Below are positions 37,457 through 52,037 of a DNA stretch of 64,000 nt, piece after piece. How positions within the stretch are numbered: position 1 is the first letter of the stretch; every line of letters starts with the position of its first letter. A program made the translations under genes and the position numbers. Source of the DNA: an uncultured Opitutia bacterium (GTDB lineage Bacteria; Verrucomicrobiota; Verrucomicrobiia; Opitutales; Opitutaceae); contig CAIJZY010000055.1 in the NCBI GenBank assembly GCA_903825285.1, positions 51,688 through 115,687 on the forward strand, given 5' to 3'. The notes under the pieces are model-generated. The model was given only the letters and a program-made list of their open reading frames with translations, ran no database searches and had not been told where the DNA came from.

Positions 37457-37475
37457 CACCGCGAAGACACGGAGA
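37457..37475. repeat. Solitary repeat half, CGAAGACACGGAGA type
   Basis: A 19-base stretch CACCGCGAAGACACGGAGA between mgsA and the large inverted repeat. It looks like one arm of the same general class of short-word repeats as that at 31524-31578, but no inverted partner is nearby. Confidence 0.4.
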
Positions 37476-37487
37476 TCCGGACGGGTT

Positions 37488-37621
37488 AACCACTAATGGA
37501 CGCTAATCGTCGCTAATTGGGAGTTGGTTACGGAAAAGCAAATAGCATTGGAGCGATCCCCAGTGCTATTGTGGCCAGCCGAATCTTAGCAATTAGCGAT
37601 GATTAGCGTGAATTAGCGGTT
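37488..37621. repeat. Large intergenic inverted repeat of 10-nt CGCTAAT words
   Basis: Arms 37488-37518 and 37591-37621, 31 nt each, match at 27 of 31 positions as inverted copies. The left arm is made of three successive decamers, CACTAATGGA, CGCTAATCGT and CGCTAATTGG. The 72-nt loop holds a second stem, AATAGCA (37541-37547) / TGCTATT (37564-37570). The element lies between gltD (stop 11 bases away) and mgsA and contains no gene. Confidence 0.85.
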
Positions 37622-37631
37622 TTCTCCTCCG

Positions 37632-39113
37632 TCACGGGAGGTCGGTGGAACCCATCAGGTACCGGTCGCACTCGCGGGCGGCGGCGCGGCCCTCGTTGAT
37701 GGCCCAGACGACGAGGCTCTGGCCGCGGCGGCAGTCGCCGGCGGCGAAGACCCCGGGGAGGCTCGTGCCAAACTTGCCGTAGTCGGCCTTCACGTTGCTG
37801 CGCGGGTCCACCTCGACGCCTATTTCCTTGAGCAGCGCCTGCTCGGGCCCGAGGAAGCCCATCGCCAGCAGCACAAGCTGCGCGGGACGGGTCTTTTCGG
37901 TGCCAGGCTGTTCCTGGGGGACGAACTGGCCCTTGTCGTTCTTGCCCCACTTGATCTCGACCGTGACGAGTTCCTTCACATGGCCCTGCTCGTCGCCGAC
38001 GAACTTTTTCACGGTGGTGAGGTAGATGCGCGGGTCGGCGCCGAACTTGGCGGCAGCCTCCTCCTGGCCGTAGTCCATCTTGTAGACCTTGGGCCACTCG
38101 GGCCACGGATTGTCCGCGGCGCGCTCGAGCGGGGGCTTGGGGAGAATCTCGATCTGCAGCAGGCTCTTGCAGCCATGGCGCATGGAGGTGCCGACGCAGT
38201 CGGTGCCGGTGTCGCCGCCGCCGATGACGACGACGTCCTTGCCCGCGCCGTTGATCGCGCTCGCGCCCTTGTTGGCCAGGACCGCCTTGGTGTTGGCGGT
38301 GAGGAACTCCATCGCGAAGTGCACGCCCTTGAGGTTGCGGCCCTCGATCGGCAAGTCGCGCGGCTGCGTGGCGCCGGTGCAGATGACGGTGGCATCGTAT
38401 TCCTTGAGGAAGATCTGGGGCTCGACGTTGTCGCCGACGTTCGCGTTACAGATGAATTTGATGCCCTCCTGCTCCATGTGCTTGATGCGGCGGAGGACGA
38501 TCTCCTGCTTGTCGAGCTTCATGTTCGGGATGCCGTACATGAGCAGGCCGCCCGGGCGGTCGGCGCGCTCGAACACGGTCACGGTGTGGCCCGCGAGGTT
38601 GAGCTGCGCGGCGGCGGACAGGCCGGAGGGGCCGGAGCCGATCACGGCGACCTTCTTGCCGGTGCGGACCTTCGGGGCCGACGGGACCACCCAGCCCTCG
38701 TCCCAGCCGCGGTCGGTGATGGAGCACTCGATGTTCTTGATCGTGACCGGCGGGCTGTTGATGCCGAGGACGCAGGAGCCCTCGCAGGGCGCGGGGCAGA
38801 CGCGGCCGGTGAACTCGGGGAAGTTGTTCGTCTTGTGCAGGCGCGCGAGCGCCTCCTTCCAGAGGCCGCGGTAGACGAGGTCGTTCCACTCGGGGATCAG
38901 GTTGTTGATTGGGCAGCCCGAGGCCATGCCGCTGATCAGCTTGCCCGTGTGGCAGAACGGCACGCCGCAATCCATGCAGCGCGCACCCTGGCTGCGGAGC
39001 TTCTTGTTCTCCATGTGGTGATGGAATTCCTTCCAATCACGCACGCGCTCCAGCGGCGGGCGGTCGACCGGCAACTCGCGGAGGTATTCGATGAATCCAG
39101 TGGGTTTGCCCAT
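37632..39113 (-). CDS. gltD: Glutamate synthase small subunit
   Basis: A 493-residue protein. The N-terminal Fe-S region has [27 protein letters not shown] and [12 protein letters not shown], and two dinucleotide-binding folds follow ([17 protein letters not shown] for [16 protein letters not shown] for NADPH). It oxidises NADPH and delivers electrons to GltB. It lies 78 bases downstream of gltB on the same strand and should be co-transcribed with it. Confidence 0.95.
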   Translation of the reverse strand: MGKPTGFIEYLRELPVDRPPLERVRDWKEFHHHMENKKLRSQGARCMDCGVPFCHTGKLISGMASGCPINNLIPEWNDLVYRGLWKEALARLHKTNNFPEFTGRVCPAPCEGSCVLGINSPPVTIKNIECSITDRGWDEGWVVPSAPKVRTGKKVAVIGSGPSGLSAAAQLNLAGHTVTVFERADRPGGLLMYGIPNMKLDKQEIVLRRIKHMEQEGIKFICNANVGDNVEPQIFLKEYDATVICTGATQPRDLPIEGRNLKGVHFAMEFLTANTKAVLANKGASAINGAGKDVVVIGGGDTGTDCVGTSMRHGCKSLLQIEILPKPPLERAADNPWPEWPKVYKMDYGQEEAAAKFGADPRIYLTTVKKFVGDEQGHVKELVTVEIKWGKNDKGQFVPQEQPGTEKTRPAQLVLLAMGFLGPEQALLKEIGVEVDPRSNVKADYGKFGTSLPGVFAAGDCRRGQSLVVWAINEGRAAARECDRYLMGSTDLP

Positions 39114-39191
39114 GGCGGTAAGGTGTAGGTGGTGAGGGTTGGTGTCGGTTGGAGTGAGGCGCGGAGAACTTACGCGCTTGAACCTTGCTCC

Positions 39192-43841
<4,650 letters not shown>

Positions 43842-43930
43842 CGGAGGTGAGGCAGGAAAGGGGAAAGCTGATCTTGTGCCACGGGCGCTGGTCCGGGGGT
43901 CGCCGGGACGCGAGGCGCCGTCGTGCGGGC

Positions 43931-43966
43931 AAAAAAAAGGCCGGTCCCATCTTGCGAGAGCCGGCC
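43931..43966 (-). terminator. Rho-independent terminator after the glutaredoxin gene
   Basis: Arms GGCCGG (43939-43944) / CCGGCC (43961-43966), with further pairing inside, followed on the minus strand by eight T (43938 down to 43931). It lies 31 bases after the glutaredoxin stop and before gltB, so gltB has its own promoter in the remaining 90 bases. Confidence 0.85.
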
Positions 43967-43996
43967 CGGTGCGTGATGAGTGGGGAGCTCTCGGCG

Positions 43997-44332
43997 TTAG
44001 AAGAAGCGAATCGTTTTAGTGGCCATCTTGGCGTGTTCCTCGTCCGAGCAGCCCTGGTTGGTCGGGATGTCGGACGCGGCGGCGGTGGATTTCACCAGGT
44101 CGTTGCTGAGAAGGTAATTTTCCACTTCCTCACCGGACACGTCAGCCAGCATCACCCCGTCAACCTCGACGCAGGGAGAGAGGGGTTGGCCGGACTTCTG
44201 CACCATTTCCGCGTAGTTGGTGCGGTTGTTGATGATATCAATATCCTCAAACGGCAGGTGATACTTGCGCATGATGGCTCGAACGCCATTGGACCAGCCA
44301 CAGGAGGGCTTGAGATAAGCTTTGATGATCAT
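43997..44332 (-). CDS. Glutaredoxin-family protein with CGWS active site
   Basis: A 111-residue protein from ATG 44332; earlier in-frame codons would overlap the AraC gene. The thioredoxin fold starts [16 protein letters not shown] with one-Cys motif CGWS (Cys11), and the cis-Pro loop reads [12 protein letters not shown]. One-Cys glutaredoxins carry Fe-S clusters or remove glutathione from proteins. The tail ([15 protein letters not shown]) is not typical of the family. It is a single-gene unit with its own terminator. Confidence 0.82.
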   Translation of the reverse strand: MIIKAYLKPSCGWSNGVRAIMRKYHLPFEDIDIINNRTNYAEMVQKSGQPLSPCVEVDGVMLADVSGEEVENYLLSNDLVKSTAAASDIPTNQGCSDEEHAKMATKTIRFF

Positions 44333-44415
44333 GCAGCAGGATGAACGAAACGCTAATTGCGGCAACCGTATACGACGGGTTTTCACCCGAGCAAGCGGAA
44401 GTTTCAGGAAACTTG

Positions 44416-45240
44416 TCATATTCCGCGCAATCCGCGCCGAAATTCCGTCGGGGTCTGTCCTGTTTTCTGCCGAAACTGTCGCGAGAAAAAAAAGATGTCC
44501 CGAAACCCGAGGGCCTCGGCGATCATGCCGACGGTGAGGTTCGACTCGGCGAGCAGCTGCCGCGCGCGCTCGATCCGGGCGTTGATCACATAGTCCTGCG
44601 GCCGAGAGCGGGTCACCTTCAGGAATATCCGCGAGAAATGATCCACGCTGTAGCCGGCCTTGCGGGCCAGCACCGCGATCGGCGGCACGTGTCCGGGGCT
44701 TTCCCGGATCTGCGCCGCCGCCTGCAGCACGATGTCGCGGTGGTGATGGTCCAGCCCCGGCGCCTCGCCGTCCGCCGCGGCCGACTGCTCCCCCGCCAGC
44801 GCCATGAGCAGAGCCCCCATCAGCTCCGCCGCCACCCCCGTCGCCGGCTCCGACCGCAGCTCGATCACGCGTCGCATCATCGTATCTACCAGGTCGATCT
44901 GCCGCGTGCGCATCACTTCGAACGGCGGATTAAAAGCGGATAAAGCCAAATTCTTTCCCGCCGCCTGCAGCCGGAAGTGGATGAAATTCACGCCGAGCCG
45001 GGCCGCGGGCTCCTGCTCCGCCTCGTAGCGCTGGCCGGGCCGCATCCACACGCAGGTGCCCGGCCTGAGCGGCACTTCGGTGTCATTCACCTTCATGCGG
45101 CCGCGACCGACCCAGACAAACCACAGGTCGAAATCCTGCAGGCCGCGCCACCACTCCGGTCCCAGGTGCCAACCCGGCTCGCACCGGACGCGGCCCGCCG
45201 CGCCCAGCACCACGCTGCAGGTTTGACCGGCAAGTTTCAT
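44416..45240 (-). CDS. AraC-family transcriptional regulator
   Basis: A 274-residue protein. The N-terminal cupin sensor has LWFVWVGRGRMKVND and LRPGTCVWMRPGQRYEAE. The C-terminal DNA-binding domain has AVLARKAGYSVDHFSRIFLK and VGMIAEALGFRDIFFFSRQF, followed by KTGQTPTEFRR. It diverges from a PhyH gene across 86 bases, the same layout as the pair at 31588-33423, though the regulators are only distantly alike. Probable control of the PhyH gene. Confidence 0.88.
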   Translation of the reverse strand: MKLAGQTCSVVLGAAGRVRCEPGWHLGPEWWRGLQDFDLWFVWVGRGRMKVNDTEVPLRPGTCVWMRPGQRYEAEQEPAARLGVNFIHFRLQAAGKNLALSAFNPPFEVMRTRQIDLVDTMMRRVIELRSEPATGVAAELMGALLMALAGEQSAAADGEAPGLDHHHRDIVLQAAAQIRESPGHVPPIAVLARKAGYSVDHFSRIFLKVTRSRPQDYVINARIERARQLLAESNLTVGMIAEALGFRDIFFFSRQFRQKTGQTPTEFRRGLRGI

Positions 45241-45326
45241 GATAGCGGATAACTACAAACAAATAGCGGCGCGATGCATGGCGCGACAAGGCCAATTCGG
45301 CTAGCCTTGCCCCACCCTACCCCACC
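45241..45326. promoter_or_regulatory. Divergent promoter and candidate AraC operator
   Basis: An 86-base gap between the AraC and PhyH starts. It contains a direct repeat ATAGCGG at 45242-45248 and 45263-45269, 21 bases apart (two helical turns), the spacing common for AraC-family sites, and a near-palindrome centred on ATGCAT (45272-45285). Confidence 0.5.
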
Positions 45327-46193
45327 ATGAGCACGCCTTCGTCTCCCCCGGTCCTGTTTGATGTCGTGGCCGACATGCACGCGCCCGAGCTGTACCAGCC
45401 GGCCGCCGTCGCCGAGGGCGTGGCGCGGCTGGAGGACATCGGTCCCGAGCAGATCGCCTTTTTTCGTCAGCACGGATACCTCGTGGTGCGTCAGGCGTTC
45501 AGCCCGGGTGAGGTGAGCGCGGCGCGCGACGGGCTGGTGGACCTGATCATGGGCAAGCGGCCGGATTTCACGCACGTCTATTTCGAGGGCAAGGCCAAGG
45601 AGATCCTCCCCACCCTCGGGCCCGAGGAGCGCCAGGACGCGGTCCGGAAGCTCGGCAACTTCATCGAATTCGACGCCCGGCTCAAGGCGCTCTCCCACCA
45701 TGCCAAGGCCCTGGCGGCGATCCGCACGCTGCTCGGCGGCGCGGAGCCGGAGCTGTTCCAGGACATGGCGCTCATCAAGCCGCCGCGACTGGGCCGCGAG
45801 AAGCCGTGGCACCAGGACAACGCCTACTTCGAGTATCCGCTCGGCACGCCGGTGGTCGGGGTGTGGATCGCCCTCGACGAGGCCACGATTGAAAACGGCT
45901 GCATGCAGATCCTGCCCGGCCGCCACCGCGAGGGGCCGATCCTCCATTTCCAGCGCCGCGACTGGCAGATCTGCGACCAGACAATCCTGGGCACGAAGTC
46001 CGTCGCCGTGCCGCTGGCTCCCGGCGGCCTGCTCTTCTTCGACGGCATGCTGCCGCACGGCACGCCGCACAATTCCTCGCCGAAGCGCCGCCGGGCGCTC
46101 CAGTACCACTACGCGCCGGCTGGCGTGCAGAAGGTCGCCCCGGCCGAACGCCTGAAGCATTTCGGGGGCGAGGGGCAGAACGTCACCTGCTGA
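45327..46193 (+). CDS. Phytanoyl-CoA dioxygenase (PhyH) family protein, canonical ligands
   Basis: A 288-residue Fe(II)/2-oxoglutarate oxygenase. The complete ligand set is visible: WHQDNAYFEY with His162 and Asp164, LPHGTPHNSSPKRRR with His244 and Arg254-256 for 2-oxoglutarate, and the ENGCMQILPGRH segment of the jelly roll. It should hydroxylate a small molecule; the substrate is unknown. It diverges from the AraC gene and is followed by a strong terminator, so it is its own unit. Confidence 0.87.
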   Translation: MSTPSSPPVLFDVVADMHAPELYQPAAVAEGVARLEDIGPEQIAFFRQHGYLVVRQAFSPGEVSAARDGLVDLIMGKRPDFTHVYFEGKAKEILPTLGPEERQDAVRKLGNFIEFDARLKALSHHAKALAAIRTLLGGAEPELFQDMALIKPPRLGREKPWHQDNAYFEYPLGTPVVGVWIALDEATIENGCMQILPGRHREGPILHFQRRDWQICDQTILGTKSVAVPLAPGGLLFFDGMLPHGTPHNSSPKRRRALQYHYAPAGVQKVAPAERLKHFGGEGQNVTC

Positions 46194-46194
46194 C

Positions 46195-46238
46195 GCGCCC
46201 GTCCGCGGGCCGGGAAACATCCAGGCCGGGCGCTTTTT
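46195..46238 (+). terminator. Rho-independent terminator after the second PhyH gene
   Basis: Arms GCGCCCG (46195-46201) / CGGGCGC (46227-46233) followed by TTTTT (46234-46238). It begins two bases after the PhyH stop. Confidence 0.75.
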
Positions 46239-46277
46239 CCCTAGCCGGGCCGCGCGCGGTCGCCTATCACGCACGGG

Positions 46278-47255
46278 ATGAAAGTGCTCGTGACCGGCGC
46301 CGCCGGTTTTATCGGCTACCATGTCGCCCGCCGGCTCGCGGAGTCCAAGCGCTGCGAGGTGCTGGGCATCGACAACCTCAACGACTACTACTCCGTTGAG
46401 CTGAAGCGCGCGCGGCTGGCCGAGCTCGAGCCGCTGGAGAACTTTCGCTTCATGAAGGCCGATTTCGGGGACGCCACGGCGTTCCATGGGATCTTCAGCC
46501 ACTTTCGGCCCGATTACGTCGTCCACCTGGGCGCCCAGGCCGGCGTGCGGCACAGCATGGAGAATCCCGCCGCCTACGTGCACAGCAACCTGGTCGGCTT
46601 CCTGAATGTCCTCGAAGCCTGCCGCCAGTACCCCCCGAAGCACCTGGTCTTCGCCTCCTCCAGCAGTGTTTATGGCGCCGGCGCGAAGGTGCCGTTTCAC
46701 GAGGATGACAACACCGACCAGCCGATCTCGTTCTACGGCGCCACGAAGAAGAGCAACGAGCTGATGGCCCACAGCTATGCGCACCTGTACGGGGTGATGA
46801 CCACCGGCCTGCGCTTCTTCACCGTCTATGGGCCGTGGAGCCGGCCGGACATGGCGCCCACGCTGTTTGCCAAGGCCATCTGCGCGGGCGAGCCGATCCG
46901 GCTCTTCAACCACGGCAAGTGCCGGCGGGACTTCACCTACGTCGACGACATCGTGGACGGGGTCGTGAAGGTCCTGCTCTATCCGCCGACGGAACCCCCC
47001 ACCCCGCCCTACCGGATTTTCAATCTCGGGCATAACCGCCCGGTCGAGGTGCTCCTTTTTGTGCGGATGCTCGAACAGATGCTGGGCCGACCCGCCCAGG
47101 TCGAGCTGCTGCCGGCCCAGCCCGGCGACATGCTCGAGACTGGTGCCAGCATCGAGCGCCTCCACGCCGCGATCGGCTTCACCCCGCGGGTGGCGCTGGA
47201 GGACGGGCTCCGGCACTTCGTTGACTGGTTCAAGCGCTACCACGGCCACGCATGA
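46278..47255 (+). CDS. NAD-dependent epimerase, UDP-glucuronate 4-epimerase-like
   Basis: A 325-residue extended short-chain dehydrogenase: GAAGFIGYHVARRL (NAD-binding), LNDYYSVELKRARL, which is typical of UDP-glucuronate 4-epimerases, LGAQAGVRHSMENP, SSSSVYG and the catalytic FYGATKKSNE. It should interconvert UDP-glucuronate and UDP-galacturonate for surface polysaccharide synthesis. It overlaps the DUF486 gene by ATGA. Confidence 0.87.
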   Translation: MKVLVTGAAGFIGYHVARRLAESKRCEVLGIDNLNDYYSVELKRARLAELEPLENFRFMKADFGDATAFHGIFSHFRPDYVVHLGAQAGVRHSMENPAAYVHSNLVGFLNVLEACRQYPPKHLVFASSSSVYGAGAKVPFHEDDNTDQPISFYGATKKSNELMAHSYAHLYGVMTTGLRFFTVYGPWSRPDMAPTLFAKAICAGEPIRLFNHGKCRRDFTYVDDIVDGVVKVLLYPPTEPPTPPYRIFNLGHNRPVEVLLFVRMLEQMLGRPAQVELLPAQPGDMLETGASIERLHAAIGFTPRVALEDGLRHFVDWFKRYHGHA

Positions 47256-47620
47256 AAACCATCCTCCTGCTCGTCTGCTCGAACCTCTTCATGACCCTCG
47301 CCTGGTACGGGCACCTGAAATTCAAGTGGCTCGAGGGGAAGTCGCTGTTCTTCGTGATCCTCGTCTCCTGGGGCATCGCCTTCTTCGAGTACTGCCTGAT
47401 GGTGCCGGCCAACCGCGCGGGTTACTTCAGCGGCGGGTTCAGCGGCTACCAGCTCAAGATCATCCAGGAGTGCATCACCCTGGCCGTCTTCGTGGCGTTT
47501 GCCTGGTTCATCCTGAGGGAGCGCCTCACCTGGAACTACGCCGTGAGCTTCGTGTTCATCCTCCTGGCCGTGTGGTTCGCCACCGCGTTCAAGCCCGGCA
47601 GCGCACCTGCTTCGCACTAA
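47252..47620 (+). CDS. DUF486 small membrane protein (DMT family)
   Basis: A 122-residue protein with four membrane helices and the DUF486 pattern: NLFMTLAWYGHLKFK, SWGIAFFEYCLMVPANR and GYQLKIIQECITL. It looks like a half-size drug/metabolite transporter that would act as a dimer. Its start overlaps the epimerase stop, which suggests joint expression, perhaps for a sugar or lipid precursor. Confidence 0.88.
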   Translation: MKTILLLVCSNLFMTLAWYGHLKFKWLEGKSLFFVILVSWGIAFFEYCLMVPANRAGYFSGGFSGYQLKIIQECITLAVFVAFAWFILRERLTWNYAVSFVFILLAVWFATAFKPGSAPASH

Positions 47621-47710
47621 GAATTCCGCTCCGCGCTTGCCTCGGCCCGCGCGCGCGGCTCACCCTGAGTTTCACGTCATAACCCACCCTTAGCCTACAT
47701 TATTATTACC

Positions 47711-48784
47711 ATGTCCAAAGCCGCCCCCGCCAAAGCCGCCGCCCCCGCCGCCTCCATTCACCCCGGCCGCGAGAAGAACATCGAGCTCGCCCTCTCCTCC
47801 ATCAGCAAACAGTTCGGCGAAGGCTCGATCATGCGCTTGGGCAGCAACACCCGGATGAAGGTCGAGACGCTCTCGACCGGCTCCCTCGCGATCGACCTCG
47901 CCCTCGGCGTCGGCGGCCTGCCCAAGGGCCGCATCATCGAGATCTACGGCCCGGAGTCCTCCGGCAAGACGACCTTCTGCTTGAGCGTCATCGCCGAGGC
48001 CCAGCGCAAGGGCGGCCTCGCCGCCTTCATCGACGTCGAGCACGCGCTCGACCCGAAGTACGCCCGCGTCGTCGGCGTGAACCTCGACGACCTCCTTGTT
48101 TCCCAGCCCGACTCCGGCGAGGACGCGCTCAACATCATGGAGACGCTCATCCGCTCCAACAGCATTGACATCATCGTCCTCGACTCCGTCGCCGCCCTCA
48201 TCACCAAGGCGGAACTCGACGGCCAGATGGGCGACATGACCATGGGCAGCCAGGCCCGCCTCATGTCGCAGGCCATGCGTCGCCTCACCGCGGTCGTGAG
48301 CAAGACCAACTGCGTCTGCATCTTCACCAACCAGATCCGCGAGAAGATCGGCGTCATGTTCGGCAACCCCGAGACCACCTCGGGCGGCCGCGCGTTGAAG
48401 TTCTTCTCCTCCGTGCGCATCGACATCCGCCGCAAGGACCAGATCAAGACCCCCGAGGGCAAGGTCATCGGCAACCGCACCAAGATCAAGGTCGTGAAGA
48501 ACAAGGTCGCCCCGCCGTTCACCGAGGTGGAGTTCGACATCATGTACGACGAGGGCATCTCCAAGGCCGGCTCGCTCCTCGACCTCGGCCTCGAGCACAA
48601 GATTCTGGAAAAGAAGGGCGCGTGGATCGCCTATGAGGGCAACCTCGTCGGCCAGGGCCGCGATGCCGCCAAGGCCGCCCTCAAGGAAAAGCCCGAGCTC
48701 GCCGAGAAGATCACCCAGGCCATCCTCGAGAAGGTCAACGTGGTCGGCGGCACCGTCATCACCGGCGGCGACAGCGAGGCGTAA
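47711..48784 (+). CDS. recA: Recombinase A
   Basis: A 357-residue RecA with Walker [10 protein letters not shown], the L1/L2 loop regions ([36 protein letters not shown]) and the C-terminal domain complete. The first 17 residues form an Ala/Pro/Lys-rich extension. It drives homologous recombination and repair. No LexA-like palindrome was recognised in the 90 bases before the start. A perfect 13-bp inverted repeat lies 25 bases downstream. Confidence 0.98.
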   Translation: MSKAAPAKAAAPAASIHPGREKNIELALSSISKQFGEGSIMRLGSNTRMKVETLSTGSLAIDLALGVGGLPKGRIIEIYGPESSGKTTFCLSVIAEAQRKGGLAAFIDVEHALDPKYARVVGVNLDDLLVSQPDSGEDALNIMETLIRSNSIDIIVLDSVAALITKAELDGQMGDMTMGSQARLMSQAMRRLTAVVSKTNCVCIFTNQIREKIGVMFGNPETTSGGRALKFFSSVRIDIRRKDQIKTPEGKVIGNRTKIKVVKNKVAPPFTEVEFDIMYDEGISKAGSLLDLGLEHKILEKKGAWIAYEGNLVGQGRDAAKAALKEKPELAEKITQAILEKVNVVGGTVITGGDSEA

Positions 48785-48808
48785 GACCCTCGGTCGCGTT
48801 TTTTCCGG

Positions 48809-48848
48809 CATAAGTCCCATGCGGTCCCTGCGGCCCATGGGACTTATG
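48809..48848. repeat. Perfect inverted repeat of GTCCCAT words after recA
   Basis: Arms CATAAGTCCCATG (48809-48821) and CATGGGACTTATG (48836-48848) are perfect 13-bp inverted copies with a 14-nt loop that holds another GGTCCC word. No T-run follows on either strand, so it is not a classic terminator. Confidence 0.85.
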
Positions 48849-48909
48849 GTCGGTGCCGTCGAGGTTTGGGCGTTGCCCCAATCCGCCGTCAGGATGTGAT
48901 CAACGGGTC

Positions 48910-49653
48910 ATGCCCCCCGCTGCGAACCCGCCGAGCCCTGCCGCCGCGCGCGCGCCGCTGTTCCAGGTCCGGGGCCTGGCCCGCGTCTACGGCGAGGGCC
49001 TCGCCGCGGTCACCGCGCTGCGGGGCGTGGACTTCGATCTCTTCGCGCGGGAGCTGGTCGTCCTCCTCGGCGCCTCGGGCAGCGGCAAGTCCACCCTGCT
49101 CAACCAGCTGGGCGGCCTGGATTCCCCCACGCATGGCACGCTGCGGTACCGCGGCCGGGACCTCGGCACGGCCGGCGAGGCCGAGCTGACGCAGTTCCGC
49201 CGCCACGCCGTCGGCTTCGTGTTCCAGGCCTACAACCTCATCCCCAGCCTCACCGCGCGCGAGAACGTGGCGCTGATCACCGAGCTCTGCCCCGAGCCCA
49301 TGGCGCCGGAGGAGGCGCTGCACCTCGTCGGCCTGGCCGAGCGCATGGACCATTTCCCCGCCCAGTTGTCGGGCGGCGAGCAGCAGCGCGTCGCCATCGC
49401 GCGCGCCATCGCCAAGCGGCCCGAGGTGCTGCTGTGCGACGAGCCCACCGGCGCGCTCGACGTGCACACCGGCATCACCGTGCTCGAGGCCATCGAGCAC
49501 ATCAACCGCGAGCTCGGCACGCTCGCCGTGATCATCACGCACAACGCCATCCTCGCCGACATGGCCGACCGCGTGTTCACGCTGTCCGACGGCCGCATCG
49601 TCCACGAGCGGACCAACGCGCAGCGCGGCCGCGTGCGCGACCTCGCCTGGTAG
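48910..49653 (+). CDS. ABC transporter ATP-binding protein (MacB/LolD-like)
   Basis: A 247-residue ATPase from ATG 48910 with Walker [11 protein letters not shown]-loop region [13 protein letters not shown], signature [15 protein letters not shown], Walker [13 protein letters not shown] and the switch His in VIITHNA. The LolD/MacB branch powers FtsX-type permeases. It is the first gene of an ATPase-permease-adaptor trio with gaps of 4 and 13 bases. Confidence 0.93.
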   Translation: MPPAANPPSPAAARAPLFQVRGLARVYGEGLAAVTALRGVDFDLFARELVVLLGASGSGKSTLLNQLGGLDSPTHGTLRYRGRDLGTAGEAELTQFRRHAVGFVFQAYNLIPSLTARENVALITELCPEPMAPEEALHLVGLAERMDHFPAQLSGGEQQRVAIARAIAKRPEVLLCDEPTGALDVHTGITVLEAIEHINRELGTLAVIITHNAILADMADRVFTLSDGRIVHERTNAQRGRVRDLAW

Positions 49654-49657
49654 CCGC

Positions 49658-52024
49658 ATGCCCCTCCTCGACCGCAAGCTCCGGCGCGACCTCGTCGCGA
49701 TCAAGTCCCAGGCCCTCGCGGTTGCGCTCGTGATGGCGTGCGGGCTGGCGATGATGATCATGACGCGCTCGCTGATCCTGTCGCTCGCGACGACCCGCGA
49801 CACCTACTACCGCGAGAACCGCTTCGCCGACGTGTTCGCGCGGCTGAAGCGCGCCCCGAACGCCGTGCGCGCGCAGCTCGCGGCCATTCCCGGCGTCGCC
49901 ACGGTGGAGACGGGCATCGCGATCCAGGTCACGCTCGACGTGCCGGGCCTCGACCTGCCCGCCGTCGGGCTGCTGAACTCGCTGCCCGAGCGCGGCGCGC
50001 CCGAGCTGAACCGGCCCTACCTGCGCGCCGGCCGCCTGCCCCAGAGCCACACGACGCGCCGCGAGCTGGCGGTCGGCGAGGCGTTCGCCCAGGCGCACGG
50101 CCTGCATCCGGGGGACACGATCGACGCGGTGCTCAACGGCACCAAGCAGACTTTCCACCTCACCGGCGTCGCCCTCTCGCCCGAGTTTGTCTTCGAGGCG
50201 CCGCCCGGCTCCGCGCTGCCCGACAACAAAACCTACGGCGTGTTCTGGATGCCGTACAAGGAGCTGGCCACGGCGTTCCAGCTGTACGGCGCGTTCAACA
50301 ACGTGGCGCTCACGCTCGCGCCGGAGGCCTCCGAGGGCGAGGTCATCGCCGCCGTGGACCGCCTCCTCTCGCCGTACGGCGGCCGCGGCGCATATGGCCG
50401 CTCCAATCATCCTTCCCACCGCCGCCTCGACGATGAGATCCGCGTGCTGCAGGGACTCTCGATCGCGTTCCCGCTCGTGTTCCTCAGCGTGGCGGCGTTC
50501 ATGACGAATTCCGTGATGAGCCGACAGATCGCGCTGCAGCGCGAGCAGATCGCCATGCTCAAGGCCTGCGGCTTCAGCAACGCCCAGGTGGGCGCGCACT
50601 ACTTCAAGTTCTCGCTCGCCATCGTCGTCGCGGGCACCGGCCTCGGGGCCGTCGGCGGCATCATCCTCGGGCACGAGCTCGTGGGCATGTACCATCTCTT
50701 CTTCCGGTTCCCGCAGCTCGATTTCCTGCTCGATACCCGCGTGCTGGTCGCGGCGAGCCTCGTCAGCGCGCTGGCTGCGTTCCTCGGCGTCGCCGGCGCC
50801 GTGCGCCGGGCCGTGCGCCTGCCGCCCGCGGAGGCGATGCGGCCCGAGGCCCCCGCCAGCTTCCGTCCCGCCCTCGCCGAGCGCCTCGGCCTCGCCCGCT
50901 GGTTCAGCGCCTCGTTCCGCATGGCCCTGCGCAACATCGAGCGGCGACCCGTGCGCAGCGCGCTCACCACCCTCGCGCTGGCGCTGGCCACCGCCATCCT
51001 GATCGTGCCGAATTCATTCCGCGACGGCATCGCCTACGTGATCGATTTCCAGTGGGACCTGATCCAGCGGCAGACCGTCACCCTCTCGCTCGTCGAGCCC
51101 GGCCCCGAGCGCGCAATCGACGATTTCCGCCACCTGCCCGGCGTGATCTTCGCCGAGCCCTTCCGCTACGTGCCGGTGGAGCTGCGCGCCGGCCCCGTGA
51201 GCCGGCGGCTGCTGCTGCAGGGCCTGCCCGCGCGCGGCTCGCTCAGCCGCGTGATCGACGGTCATCCCCGGCAGCTTACCCTCCCCACCCGCGGCCTCAT
51301 CATCTCCGCCAAGCTCGCCGAGATCCTCCGCGTGCAGCCGGGCGACGAGGTCGTGGCGAAGGTGCTGGAGGGCGAGGAGCGCGAGCTGGCCGTGCCGGTG
51401 GTCGGGCTGGCGGAGGACTTTGCGGGCACCGCCGCCTACATGGAGCGCGGGGCCCTCAATCGCCTGCTGCTCGAGGGCGACCGCATCAGCGGCGCGCACG
51501 CCGTGGTGGCGTCGGGCCAATGGGAGGAGTTCCTCCGCGCGGTCAAGGACACGCCGCGGCTCGCCGGCTGCGTGATCAAGTCCTCCGTGCGCGAGGGCTT
51601 CCGCCAGACCACCGCCGAGAGCATCGGGCTGCTGCAGAAGATTTATATGCTCTTCGCCACGATCGTCGCGTTCGGCATCATCTACAACAGCGCGCGGATC
51701 TCGCTGTCCGAGCGGGCGCGCGAGCTCGCCACGCTGCGCGTGCTGGGCTTCACCCGCGGCGAGGTCGGGGCCGTGCTGGTCGGCGAGCTCGTGCTGCTCA
51801 CCCTCGTGGCCCTGCCGCTCGGCCTGCTGCTCGGCTCCGGCTTCGCCGCCGGCATCATCACGTCCGTGAACACCGAGACGGTGCGGCTGCCGCTGGTGCT
51901 CACGCCGGCCAACTACGCCTTCGCCGTCCTGACCGTCGCGACGGCTTCGGCATTGTCGGCCCTCCTCGCCGCGCGCAAGCTCGCCGACATTGACCTCGTG
52001 AGCGCGCTCAAGGCGCTCGACTAA
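49658..52024 (+). CDS. ABC transporter permease with two FtsX domains
   Basis: A 788-residue membrane protein: an N-terminal helix, a periplasmic region, a first FtsX domain with three helices (about residues 265-390), a second initial helix (about 435-455), another periplasmic region and a second FtsX domain (about 660-785). The linker [20 protein letters not shown] repeats the start of a second unit. This is the duplicated layout of large FtsX permeases that move substrates from the membrane or periplasm. Substrate unknown. Confidence 0.88.
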   Translation: MPLLDRKLRRDLVAIKSQALAVALVMACGLAMMIMTRSLILSLATTRDTYYRENRFADVFARLKRAPNAVRAQLAAIPGVATVETGIAIQVTLDVPGLDLPAVGLLNSLPERGAPELNRPYLRAGRLPQSHTTRRELAVGEAFAQAHGLHPGDTIDAVLNGTKQTFHLTGVALSPEFVFEAPPGSALPDNKTYGVFWMPYKELATAFQLYGAFNNVALTLAPEASEGEVIAAVDRLLSPYGGRGAYGRSNHPSHRRLDDEIRVLQGLSIAFPLVFLSVAAFMTNSVMSRQIALQREQIAMLKACGFSNAQVGAHYFKFSLAIVVAGTGLGAVGGIILGHELVGMYHLFFRFPQLDFLLDTRVLVAASLVSALAAFLGVAGAVRRAVRLPPAEAMRPEAPASFRPALAERLGLARWFSASFRMALRNIERRPVRSALTTLALALATAILIVPNSFRDGIAYVIDFQWDLIQRQTVTLSLVEPGPERAIDDFRHLPGVIFAEPFRYVPVELRAGPVSRRLLLQGLPARGSLSRVIDGHPRQLTLPTRGLIISAKLAEILRVQPGDEVVAKVLEGEERELAVPVVGLAEDFAGTAAYMERGALNRLLLEGDRISGAHAVVASGQWEEFLRAVKDTPRLAGCVIKSSVREGFRQTTAESIGLLQKIYMLFATIVAFGIIYNSARISLSERARELATLRVLGFTRGEVGAVLVGELVLLTLVALPLGLLLGSGFAAGIITSVNTETVRLPLVLTPANYAFAVLTVATASALSALLAARKLADIDLVSALKALD

Positions 52025-52037
52025 AGCGACTCCCCCC

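Noticed and set aside
37406..37631. A riboswitch between gltD and mgsA
   Set aside because: The structure is a long simple inverted repeat of decamers and fits no known riboswitch core such as the glutamine or glycine type.
47621..47710. A LexA operator before recA
   Set aside because: No convincing palindrome of a known LexA type is visible in the 90-base gap.
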